A stretch of 64,000 nucleotides of DNA, taken from Microbacterium sp. AK031. GTDB taxonomy: Bacteria > Actinomycetota > Actinomycetes > Actinomycetales > Microbacteriaceae. The position numbers and the translations under genes are program-made. Shown here piece by piece: positions 16,832 through 26,165 of the stretch (position 1 is the stretch's first letter; every line of letters begins with the position of its first letter). The stretch is taken from positions 124,001-188,000 of the forward strand of contig NZ_JANUCA010000003.1 of the NCBI RefSeq assembly GCF_024807145.1, given 5' to 3'. The notes beneath the pieces are model-generated. The model saw only the letters and a list, made by a program, of their open reading frames with translations, was not told where the DNA came from and searched no databases.

Positions 16832-17761
16832 TCAGATCCGCCGCCGTCGCGCCTTCAGCCGCACATTCGGCAACTCGGGAGCGGGAATCCGCTCGGCGCC
16901 GTGGGTCACCACGTGTCCGAAGCGTGCGGTGGCGGCATCCGGTGTCTCCCAGTCGGCACGCGCCTGCGCGATCTCCTCGTGCGTGCGACCGGCGAAGTTC
17001 CACCACATCACCAGGTCCTCTTCGAACGGCTCGCCGCCGAGGACGAAGAGCAGCGCGCCCTCGGCGCTCGAAACGGAGACCTCCGAGCGCGTGTCCCCGA
17101 GGTACAACATCTCGTTACGCACCACCGGGCGTGAGTCGATCGAGACATCACCCTCGACCAGCACGATCGCGTGCTCCCACGCTTCATCGAGCGGCAGGGT
17201 GACGCGGCTCCCTGCCGGCAGCGCGATCTCGGCCCCGACGATCGGCGTGTGCACGGTCGCCGGCGAGCGGATGCCGGCGAACTCACCGAGCACGACCGTC
17301 GCTGTGGCATCGGAACCTGAGGAAGCCGGGATCGCCACCGTGGGAAGTGACGTGTGCTGCTCGAACCCACCCGCACCATGTCGCGCTGACTCCGGCAGCA
17401 CGACCCAGAGCTGCAACGCATCCAGCGGGATCGCCTCTTCGCCGAGCGAATACTCGGAGTGCGAGACGCCGTGCCCGGCAGTCATGAGGTTCAGTTGCCC
17501 GCGCTTCAGCGTCACGTCGCTGTCCACCGAATCGCGATGGCGCATATCGCCGACGAGCGGCCACGTGACCGTCTGCAGCCCGATGTGAGGGTGCGGCTCG
17601 ACGCGCATCCTGACCGGTCCGGGCCCGAAGCGGTCGAGGAAGCACCACGCTCCGACCGTCGGCAGGTCGCGGTTGGGGAGTGTGCGCAGCACATTCATGC
17701 CCCGCACACCGCCGAGCGGCACCTCGCGCGGCTCGAGCGAGATGCTGCGCCGGCCGATCAT
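16832..17761 (-). CDS. Pirin family protein
   Basis: A two-domain cupin (bicupin) protein of 309 residues. Pirins bind a metal and some have quercetinase activity; the true role in bacteria is unsettled. The N-terminal cupin has the metal-binding pattern PHPHIGLQTVTW with the later histidine/glutamate pair in GHGVSHSEYS. A C-terminal region includes LVMWWNFAGRTHEEIAQAR, typical of bacterial pirins. The ATG at 17761 overlaps the stop of the upstream GNAT gene (ATGA), so the two form a coupled pair. Confidence 0.92.
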   Translation of the reverse strand: MIGRRSISLEPREVPLGGVRGMNVLRTLPNRDLPTVGAWCFLDRFGPGPVRMRVEPHPHIGLQTVTWPLVGDMRHRDSVDSDVTLKRGQLNLMTAGHGVSHSEYSLGEEAIPLDALQLWVVLPESARHGAGGFEQHTSLPTVAIPASSGSDATATVVLGEFAGIRSPATVHTPIVGAEIALPAGSRVTLPLDEAWEHAIVLVEGDVSIDSRPVVRNEMLYLGDTRSEVSVSSAEGALLFVLGGEPFEEDLVMWWNFAGRTHEEIAQARADWETPDAATARFGHVVTHGAERIPAPELPNVRLKARRRRI

Positions 17762-18084
17762 TGGCCGACGGCATCCGTCGGGTCGGTCGGAAGCTGCGGC
17801 CAGCGGATCTCCGCACCATCGACCTCGTGCGTCTTCAGGTACTTCGCGATGTACGGGCAGTACGGCACGATCGTGTCGCCGGATGCCGCGGCATCCGCCA
17901 GCGCGTCGGCAGCGAGGATGCTCGCCAGGCCCTTGCCCTGGAATGCGGGATCGACCTCAGTGTGGATGAAGCGTATCTCGCCGGGTCGCTGATCGAACTT
18001 CGCGAAACCGGCGAGGGTGTCGCCGACGCGGATCTCGTAGCGAGAGGCTTCGTCGTTGCGGGTGACTGTGGTGTCGTCGGTCAT
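17758..18084 (-). CDS. Small GNAT-type N-acetyltransferase (YjdJ-like)
   Basis: A 108-residue protein of the minimal GNAT class. It shows the acetyl-CoA-binding strand and loop as IRFIHTEVDPAFQGKGLASILAADAL, in which the QGKGLA loop corresponds to motif A, and the C-terminal VPYCPYIAKYLKTHEV that is typical of this group. The substrate is unknown. GAAGGAG lies 5 nt before the ATG. It is the first gene of a two-gene operon with pirin and is divergent from recQ. Confidence 0.88.
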   Translation of the reverse strand: MTDDTTVTRNDEASRYEIRVGDTLAGFAKFDQRPGEIRFIHTEVDPAFQGKGLASILAADALADAAASGDTIVPYCPYIAKYLKTHEVDGAEIRWPQLPTDPTDAVGQ

Positions 18085-18161
18085 GAATGCTCCTTCGGGT
18101 CGCCGCCGGTTATCCCCACCCTAGGACGGCGGGCGTCGGCAGGGGTCGTTACGCTGGAGCG

Positions 18162-20177
<2,016 letters not shown>

Positions 20178-20197
20178 CGGCCGGGTGAGACGGGGCG

Positions 20198-20258
20198 GTT
20201 TCGTCTCGCTTCGCTCGCCCAACGGCCCGCGGCGAGCTCCACTCGTCTCAACGGCCCG
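20198..20258. repeat. TTTCGTCTCGCTTCGCTCGC-type repeat between recQ and ohr
   Basis: GTTTCGTCTCGCTTCGCTCG followed by CCCAACGGCCCG (20198-20229), then a partial copy CTCGTCTCAACGGCCCG (20242-20258). From general experience this wording recurs in intergenic regions of Microbacterium genomes; only this copy and its partial duplicate are seen here. It sits in the convergent gap and overlaps the end of ohr by a few codons. Confidence 0.5.
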
Positions 20259-20679
20259 ATACGACCACGTCCGCGAATTCCTCGGCGTGCACGGCGACCG
20301 TGGCAGCGCCCCCGATGAGCTTCGAGACAGGGCAGCGGGTATGGGCGGCGTCGAGCACGCGCTGGGCCTCCTCGACTGAGGCATCCTCGACCGACATATA
20401 GGCGTCGACATGGAACTCGAACCCGGGCCCTGCTGCGGCATCGTGCAGCTCCACCTCGACGCGAACGGCAGTGCGGCTGCGGCGAGCCACGATGGCCTGC
20501 GCCGTCGCGTTCAGGCACGTTGCCCATGCCAGCGCCAACAACTGCTCGGGGTTCGTCCCGGCCGGATCGCGGTCGGGGTTCAGCGGTGACGCGACGGTCA
20601 CGCTCAGGCCGTCGGGAACGCCGGCGATGCCGTCTCCGCCGTCACGATTGATCGCCTCTGTCCGGTACCTCATGCTCAT
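20248..20679 (-). CDS. ohr: Organic hydroperoxide resistance protein (OsmC/Ohr family)
   Basis: A thiol peroxidase that reduces organic and fatty-acid hydroperoxides, usually fed by lipoylated proteins. The 143-residue protein keeps both catalytic cysteines: Cys55 in EQLLALAWATCLNAT and Cys116 in RCPVSK. The start codon comes 6 nt after TATAGT, so the mRNA is probably leaderless; there is no ribosome site. A perfect 12-bp palindrome overlaps this -10 and could be the operator of an OhrR/MarR-type repressor. No ohrR gene lies in the window. Confidence 0.92.
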   Translation of the reverse strand: MSMRYRTEAINRDGGDGIAGVPDGLSVTVASPLNPDRDPAGTNPEQLLALAWATCLNATAQAIVARRSRTAVRVEVELHDAAAGPGFEFHVDAYMSVEDASVEEAQRVLDAAHTRCPVSKLIGGAATVAVHAEEFADVVVSGR

Positions 20680-20683
20680 AGCT

Positions 20684-20695
20684 CAACTATAGTTG
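20684..20695. promoter_or_regulatory. Palindromic operator/-10 between ohr and metN
   Basis: CAACTATAGTTG is a perfect palindrome. It contains TATAGT on both strands: at 20686-20691 for ohr (minus) and at 20688-20693 for the plus strand, about 60 nt before metN. The geometry suits a dimeric MarR/OhrR-type repressor covering the ohr -10. Effects on metN are inferred. Confidence 0.5.
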
Positions 20696-20753
20696 GACTC
20701 AGTACACCAACTCCGGGCGATGAAGCCGCGAACGAAGGAAGCGGCACGCATCG

Positions 20754-21527
20754 ATGGATATCTCGAGCACGACGATCGTCGAGTTCAGCGACGTCAGCAA
20801 GCGCTACGACGACCGCCCGGATCAGCCCCCGGCGCTCGACGGCATCGATCTGAGCATCGACCGCGGTGAGATCTTCGGCGTCATCGGTGAGAGCGGCGCG
20901 GGCAAGACGACGCTCCTCGAACTCATCAGCGGACTCACCACCGCCGACCGCGGCGAGGTGCGCGTCGAGGGGGCACCGGTGGCCGGACGCAGTCGCAGGG
21001 AGATGCGGATGCTGCGCCGGAACATCGGCGTGGTCTTCCAGGGCATCCACCTGCTCAGCAGCCGGACGGTGCGTCAGAACGTCGCACTCGGACTCCAGAT
21101 CAGCCGCCGGGCCGGCATCCGCCGAACCCGTGCCGAAGAGCGCGCTGCGGTGGATGAGATGCTCGCGTTCGTCGGACTCACGCATCGCGCCGACCATCAC
21201 CCCGCGGAACTCAGTGGAGGGGAGAAGCAGCGCGTCGGTCTCGCCAGAGCGCTCGTCACCCGCCCGCCCCTGCTGCTCTGCGACGAGCCGACGTCGTCAC
21301 TGGATGCCAGTACGACGGCCGAGGTGCTCCGTGTGCTGCTGGACGCCCGCGAGAAGTTCGGCACCACGATCGTCGTGATCTCGCACGACCTCGATGTCGT
21401 GAAGGCGATCTGCGATCGGGCGCTGCTGCTCGAGAAGGGGCGCATGCGCGAACTCTTCACCGTGAAGAAGGCCGATCTGCGTGCGATGCCCAGCTATCAC
21501 GAGCAGGTCAAGCGAGAGCTGATGTGA
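20754..21527 (+). CDS. metN: Methionine-type ABC transporter ATP-binding protein (MetN-like)
   Basis: ATPase subunit of a methionine-uptake ABC transporter. The 257 residues contain Walker A GESGAGKTT, Q-loop VVFQGIHLL, signature LSGGEKQRVGLARAL and Walker B LLCDEPTSSLD, with the switch His in VISHDLD. Classical MetN proteins have about 340 residues with a C-terminal NIL/ACT-like methionine-sensing domain. That domain is absent here, so feedback inhibition by internal methionine may be lacking. The next gene, metI, overlaps its stop (TGATG) and metQ follows. Confidence 0.88.
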   Translation: MDISSTTIVEFSDVSKRYDDRPDQPPALDGIDLSIDRGEIFGVIGESGAGKTTLLELISGLTTADRGEVRVEGAPVAGRSRREMRMLRRNIGVVFQGIHLLSSRTVRQNVALGLQISRRAGIRRTRAEERAAVDEMLAFVGLTHRADHHPAELSGGEKQRVGLARALVTRPPLLLCDEPTSSLDASTTAEVLRVLLDAREKFGTTIVVISHDLDVVKAICDRALLLEKGRMRELFTVKKADLRAMPSYHEQVKRELM

Positions 21528-22197
21528 TGAGCTGGCTCACCGACCTGCTCTCCGAATACGGCGGCGACATCGCAGAGGCCCTCGCCGAGACCGGGTACAT
21601 GATGCTCGTGTCCCTGGCTGCCGCCGTGCTGATCGGTCTGCCGCTCGGCATGGTCGTGTTCCTCACGCAGCGCGGCGGCATCGCCGAGAACCGCCCGATC
21701 TGGACCGTCGCGAACATGTACATCAACATCGTCCGCTCGTTCCCGTTCCTGCTTCTGGTGGTCTTCCTCATCCCCTTCACTCGAGCCGTGGTCGGCACGA
21801 GCTTCGGTACGCAGGCCTCGACGCTGCCGCTGTGCTTCGTCGCCGTGGCCATCTACGCCAGGCTCGTCGAGCAGATCCTGCGGGAGATCCCGCCCGGCAT
21901 CTCCCGTGTCGCCGTCGCTATGGGCACCACGCTCCCGCAGGCGGTATTCCGCGTCCTGCTGCCCGAGGCCCGCCCCGGACTCGTCTACGCCCTCACCTCC
22001 GCCGCGATCAGCCTGCTGTCGTACTCGACCGTGCTCGGTGTCGTGGGCGGCGGAGGCATCGGCGACTTCGCATGCGCTACGGCTACCAGGAGTACAACGA
22101 CGCGCTCATGTACATCACGATCGCGATCATCGTCGTCTGCGTGCTGATGCTCCAGGCGGTCGGACACCGTGCATCGGAACGACTCGATCACCGCTGA
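21527..22197 (+). pseudogene. metI: Methionine ABC transporter permease MetI, frameshifted
   Basis: Membrane subunit of the MetNIQ importer, with about five transmembrane helices and the EAA-type coupling loop (RVAVAMGTTLPQAVFRVLLPEARPG split over residues ~125-150). The frame is intact to GGGGIGDFA, at about 22072. The expected continuation (MRYGYQEYNDALMYITIAII, then VVCVLMLQAVGH) is in frame +2 relative to the start and ends at 22197. One base appears to be missing near 22070-22072 (TTCGCATGCGC where TTCGCCATGCGC would restore the frame). The repaired protein would have 223 residues, the normal MetI length. It may be a real recent mutation or a sequencing error; all other metNIQ parts look intact. 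Confidence 0.8.
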
Positions 22198-22225
22198 GAA
22201 GACACCTACGAAGAGAGAAGGACCA

Positions 22226-23047
22226 ATGAGAACCGCACGTATCGGCATCCTCGCCGCCGGCATCGGAGCCACCCTGATGTTGGCCGGATGCGCGGCGGGT
22301 CAGCCGTCCGAAGGCACGGATGCCGCGGCATCCGAACCTGTCGTGTTGAAGATCGCCGCCGTCACCGCGCCCATGACAGATGTCGTCGAGGCTGCAGGCG
22401 AGGCGATCGAAGACGGCTACAAGATCGAGCTCGTCGAGGTCTCGGACTACATCACAGCCAACACGATCGTGAACGACGGCGATGCCTACGGGAACTTCTC
22501 GCAGCACGAGCCGTACATGCAGGAGTTCAACGTCGCGAACGACGCCGCTCTGGTGGCCGTGCAGCCGGTCTACAACTTCGTGATCGCGTTCTACTCGAAG
22601 ACGCTCGACGACATCGCCGACCTGCCGGAAGGCGCCACCGTCGCCGTGCCGAACGACTCGTCGAACCTCGGCCGCGCTCTCAAGCTCCTCGATGCGGAGG
22701 GTGTCATCGCCCTCGACCCCGATGTCGACCTCTACGTCTCCACGCTGGATGACATCGTCGAGAACCCGAAGAACGTCGACTTCCTCGAGGTGCCGATCGC
22801 GTCGCTGAACTCGGCGTACGAGGAGGCCGACCTGGTCTTCCAATGGCCATCGCACATCGCCGCGCTCGGTCTCAACCCCGCGGACGACGGCCTCATCACC
22901 GAGCTCGACGACCGGTTCGCGCTGCACGTCGCGGTGCGGGAAGAGGATGCCGACAGCGAGGCGACCGAGGCGCTCAAGGCCGCGTTCTCCAGCGACGAAG
23001 TGCGAGAGGTCATTGAGTCGAACGGCACGATCGACGTCGCGTTCTGA
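22226..23047 (+). CDS. metQ: Methionine-binding lipoprotein (MetQ/NlpA family)
   Basis: Surface lipoprotein that binds methionine or its relatives for the MetNI transporter. The ATG at 22226 follows AGAGAAGGA and gives 273 residues. The N-terminus is a lipoprotein signal with lipobox LAGC (Cys22). NlpA-family landmarks are DGYKIELVEVSDYITANTIVNDGD, NFSQHEPYMQEFN, GATVAVPNDSSNLGRAL (each shown in part) and the closing SDEVREVIE. It is the third gene of the metNIQ set. Confidence 0.9.
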   Translation: MRTARIGILAAGIGATLMLAGCAAGQPSEGTDAAASEPVVLKIAAVTAPMTDVVEAAGEAIEDGYKIELVEVSDYITANTIVNDGDAYGNFSQHEPYMQEFNVANDAALVAVQPVYNFVIAFYSKTLDDIADLPEGATVAVPNDSSNLGRALKLLDAEGVIALDPDVDLYVSTLDDIVENPKNVDFLEVPIASLNSAYEEADLVFQWPSHIAALGLNPADDGLITELDDRFALHVAVREEDADSEATEALKAAFSSDEVREVIESNGTIDVAF

Positions 23048-23064
23048 GCGGAGCGCATCCGATG

Positions 23065-23116
23065 AAAGGAGGAAAGTGTCGGCCACGATCGATCGAGACC
23101 GACACTTTCCTCCTTT
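23065..23116. repeat. Intergenic inverted repeat B (AAAGGAGGAAAGTGTCGG family)
   Basis: Perfect 18-bp arms, AAAGGAGGAAAGTGTCGG (23065-23082) and its complement (23099-23116), enclose a 16-bp loop containing CGATCGATCG. The same family occurs as repeat A at 9082-9137. It lies 18 bp downstream of metQ. Confidence 0.85.
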
Positions 23117-23213
23117 GAAGGCGCGCCGCCGCCCGCGGGAGCCCGGCTGTGGCCTCGCGACAACTCGACCGGACTGCGTGACGCGGGTGTCTTGGAGATT
23201 GCGCACACATCGC

Positions 23214-23242
23214 TTGGTTGCGCGTTGGAGGACTCCTACGGT
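23214..23242 (+). promoter_or_regulatory. Promoter of the acyl-CoA oxidase-like gene
   Basis: TTGGTT (23214-23219) and TACGGT (23237-23242) are separated by 17 bp. The coding start at 23278 follows a GAGGGGAA ribosome site, so this gene has a conventional leader. Confidence 0.5.
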
Positions 23243-23277
23243 TGGAGCATCCTTACTTCTCTTTGAGGGGAACTTTC

Positions 23278-25338
23278 ATGGTCGACGCCGCCGTCCGCAC
23301 CGCAACGACACCCGGAGACGACGATGCGCCCCGCATCGATGTCGACCGGGTCAACGACCTTCTGCTGGGAACCTGGGCTGACACCCGCCGCACCGCGCGC
23401 GCGATGATCAAGGACCCGGCGTTCTGGCGGATGGACGAACTCGGCAAGGACGAGCACCGCGAGCGCGTGCTCAGTCAGCTGCACCTCCTCGTCGACAACA
23501 AGGCCGTGCACCGGGCCTTCCCGAAGGAGTTCGGCGGCGAGGACAACAACGGAGCCAACATCTCCGGCTTCGAAGAACTCGTCGCGGCCGACCCGAGTCT
23601 GCAGATCAAGGCCGGCGTGCAGTGGGGACTGTTCGGCTCGGCGATCCTGCAGCTGGGCACCGAAGAGCACCACAGGAAATGGCTGCCGGGGGTCATGGAT
23701 CTCTCCATCCCCGGCGCCTTCGCGATGACCGAGATCGGGCACGGTTCCGACGTCGCGGCAGCAGGCACGACCGCGACGTACGACCCCGAGACCGAGGAGT
23801 TCGTCATCAACACACCGTTCCGCGGCGCGACGAAGGAGTACCTCGGCAACGCCGCGCTGCACGGCATCGCGGCGACTGTGTTCGCGCAGCTGATCACGAA
23901 CGGCGTCAGCCACGGCGTGCACTGCTTCTATGTACCGCTGCGCGGCGACGACGGCGATGACCTGCCGGGCATCACCCGTGAGGACGACGGGCTCAAGGGC
24001 GGTCTGAACGGCATAGACAACGGCCGACTCTCGTTCGATCACGTGCGCGTCCCTCGCACGAACCTGCTGAACAAGTACGGCGACGTCGCACCGGACGGCA
24101 CGTACACGAGCCCCATCGAAAGCCCCGGTCGTCGCTTCTTCACGATGCTCGGCACCCTCGTGCAGGGACGCGTGTCACTCGACGGCGCAGCATCCTGGGC
24201 CTCCGCCCTCGGCCTGCACATCGCGATCACCTACGCCACCCAGCGCCGCCAGTTCGACGGCGCAGACGGGCAGGAGGTCGTGCTGCTCGACTACGGCAAG
24301 CACCAGCGGCGCCTGCTGCCACGCCTGTCCACCACTTACGCGCAGATCTTCGCGCATGACGAGTTCCTGCAGAAGTTCGACGGGGTCTTCTCCGGGCGCA
24401 CAGACACCCCAGACGACCGCGAAGATCTCGAGACCCTCGCGGCAGCGCTCAAGCCGTTGTCGACGTGGCACGCGCTCGACACTCTGCAGGAGGCCCGGGA
24501 GGCCTGCGGCGGTGCCGGCTACATGTTCGAGAATCGTCTGGTCGGACTCCGCCAGGATCTCGACATCTACGTCACGTTCGAGGGCGACAACAACGTCCTG
24601 CTGCAGCTGGTGGGCAAGCGCCTGCTGACGGATTTCGCGGGGCAGTTCAAGGACAAGGATGCCGCGGCTCTCGCCAAGTACGCCGTCGGACAGACCGCGG
24701 GCAAGGTGTTCCACGGCGCCGGCCTCCGCCGGTTCGGTCAGAACATCGCCGACTTCGGCTCGACCGCGCGCTCTGTCGAGAACGGCCTGCGGGCCGAGCA
24801 GCAGCACGAGCTGCTGGCCGATCGCGTGCAGCAGATGATCGCCGATATCGCCGGTCGTCTGCGCCCGGCGGGCAAGGACAAGGTGCTCGGCGAGAAGCTG
24901 TTCAACGAGAATCAGGCCGACCTGATCGAAGCCGCCCGCGCGCACGGGGAGCTGCTGCAGTGGGAGGCGTTCACAGATGCCGTCAACAGCATCCCCGACG
25001 AGGGGACGAAGCAGGTGCTCACCTGGCTGCGCGACCTGTTCGGACTGCAGCTGGTCGAGAAGCACCTCGCCTGGCACATCATCAACGGTCGCCTGTCGAC
25101 GCAGCGCGCTGCCGCGGTGTCGAGTTACATCGACCGCCTCTGCCTGCGGCTGCGCCCGCATGCGCTCGACCTGGTGGGTGCCTTCGGCTACGAGCCCGAG
25201 CACGTGCGCGCCCCCATCGCCAGCGGTGCGGAGCTGGAGCGTCAGAACGAGGCACGCGCGTTCTACGCCGAGCTCGCGGCATCCGGACAGGCGCCGATCT
25301 CGGAGAAGGCTCTGCGGAAGCAGCAGAAGAAGTCCTGA
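23278..25338 (+). CDS. Acyl-CoA dehydrogenase/oxidase family protein (ACOX-like)
   Basis: A flavoprotein of the long acyl-CoA oxidase type, expected to desaturate acyl-CoA thioesters in beta-oxidation. The ATG at 23278 has GAGGGGAA upstream and gives 686 residues, the size of acyl-CoA oxidases rather than ordinary dehydrogenases (about 380). Motifs are FAMTEIGHGSDVAAAGTTAT (signature), RVPRTNLLNKYGDV, YATQRRQF and EARE-ACGGAGYMFENRLV with GDNNVLLQLVGKRLL in the C-terminal part. The C-terminal domain (about 500-660) is the ACOX-type helical extension. Whether it uses oxygen or an ETF acceptor cannot be seen. It stands alone between two inverted repeats. Confidence 0.9.
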   Translation: MVDAAVRTATTPGDDDAPRIDVDRVNDLLLGTWADTRRTARAMIKDPAFWRMDELGKDEHRERVLSQLHLLVDNKAVHRAFPKEFGGEDNNGANISGFEELVAADPSLQIKAGVQWGLFGSAILQLGTEEHHRKWLPGVMDLSIPGAFAMTEIGHGSDVAAAGTTATYDPETEEFVINTPFRGATKEYLGNAALHGIAATVFAQLITNGVSHGVHCFYVPLRGDDGDDLPGITREDDGLKGGLNGIDNGRLSFDHVRVPRTNLLNKYGDVAPDGTYTSPIESPGRRFFTMLGTLVQGRVSLDGAASWASALGLHIAITYATQRRQFDGADGQEVVLLDYGKHQRRLLPRLSTTYAQIFAHDEFLQKFDGVFSGRTDTPDDREDLETLAAALKPLSTWHALDTLQEAREACGGAGYMFENRLVGLRQDLDIYVTFEGDNNVLLQLVGKRLLTDFAGQFKDKDAAALAKYAVGQTAGKVFHGAGLRRFGQNIADFGSTARSVENGLRAEQQHELLADRVQQMIADIAGRLRPAGKDKVLGEKLFNENQADLIEAARAHGELLQWEAFTDAVNSIPDEGTKQVLTWLRDLFGLQLVEKHLAWHIINGRLSTQRAAAVSSYIDRLCLRLRPHALDLVGAFGYEPEHVRAPIASGAELERQNEARAFYAELAASGQAPISEKALRKQQKKS

Positions 25339-25432
25339 CGCCGGCACACCTGCACGCTCCGGATACAGATGCACGATGCATCCGGCGAATCGGGCGTGCA
25401 AGTGTTCCCCGGTCGTGCAGGTGTGCCCGGCG
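25339..25432. repeat. Intergenic inverted repeat C
   Basis: CGCCG-GCACACCTGCACG (25339-25356) and CGTGCAGGTGTGC-CCGGCG (25414-25432) pair with one bulged base. Related GTGCA words lie in the 57-bp loop. It starts at the stop codon of the acyl-CoA oxidase-like gene. Confidence 0.75.
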
Positions 25433-25465
25433 ACCACTGTCCGACCGGCCGGATAGCGTGGTGCC

Positions 25466-26035
25466 ATGACCTCCCTCCTCACCGGTGCTGACGGACGCGC
25501 TCGCTGCGCATGGACAGGGACGGATGCCGAATACGCCAGGTATCACGACGAGGAGTGGGGAGTACCGCTGCACGGCGACCGCGCGCTCTTCGAGAAGATG
25601 GCGCTCGAGGGCTTCCAGGCAGGGCTCAGCTGGATCACCATCCTGCGCAAGCGTCCGCGGTTCAGAGAGGTGTTCGCCGGGTTCGATCCAGAGCGCGTCG
25701 CCGCCTTCGACGACGATGACGTCGAGCGTCTGATGGCGGATGCCGGAATCATCCGCAACCGCGCCAAGATCCTCGCCACGATCGGCAACGCGCGCCTCGT
25801 GACCGAGATGGCTCCTGGCGAGCTCGACGAGCTGATGTGGTCGTTCGCGCCGCCCGCCGGCGCCCGCCCTCGCTCCTTCGATGACGTGCCGGCGGTGACG
25901 CCGGAATCCACGACGATGAGCAAGGCGCTTCGCGCACGGGGATTCCGCTTCGTCGGCGCCACCACGATGTACGCCCTGATGCAGTCGACGGGCATGGTCG
26001 ACGATCACGTCGAGGGGTGCTGGCGGGTCGCCTGA
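25466..26035 (+). CDS. tag: DNA-3-methyladenine glycosylase I
   Basis: Base-excision repair enzyme that removes 3-methyladenine. The 189-residue protein has the family pattern: RCAW with the N-terminal zinc Cys, EYARYHDEEWGVP, FEKMALEGFQAGLSWITILRKR (shown in part), the catalytic-region Glu in LEGFQ, and the C-terminal zinc ligands in GMVDDHVEGC. The ATG lies 6 nt after TAGCGT (25454-25459), indicating a leaderless transcript. It is the last housekeeping gene before the type VII secretion locus. Confidence 0.93.
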   Translation: MTSLLTGADGRARCAWTGTDAEYARYHDEEWGVPLHGDRALFEKMALEGFQAGLSWITILRKRPRFREVFAGFDPERVAAFDDDDVERLMADAGIIRNRAKILATIGNARLVTEMAPGELDELMWSFAPPAGARPRSFDDVPAVTPESTTMSKALRARGFRFVGATTMYALMQSTGMVDDHVEGCWRVA

Positions 26036-26124
26036 TCAGATGGGTATTTCTGCCCGTGGGATGCTTCGCATCCGGCGGTTAGGATGTACCGGTGCGTCCT
26101 GCCGCAAGCGGCCAGAGAACGACG

Positions 26125-26163
26125 ATGACGACGTATGCAGAGGTCAACCGGGGGAATAACTGA
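26125..26163 (+). other. Possible 12-codon upstream ORF before the Ig/FN3 gene
   Basis: ATG at 26125 opens a short frame (MTTYAEVNRGNN) that stops 2 bp before the ATG of the large Ig/FN3 gene at 26166. It overlaps the GGGGG ribosome-site region of that gene (26149-26154). Translation and coupling are speculative; chance is quite possible. Confidence 0.2.
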
Positions 26164-26165
26164 CG

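Noticed and set aside
22060..22080. Programmed frameshift in metI
   Set aside because: No slippery heptamer or downstream pseudoknot is seen, and other MetI proteins are not known to use one; an indel is simpler.
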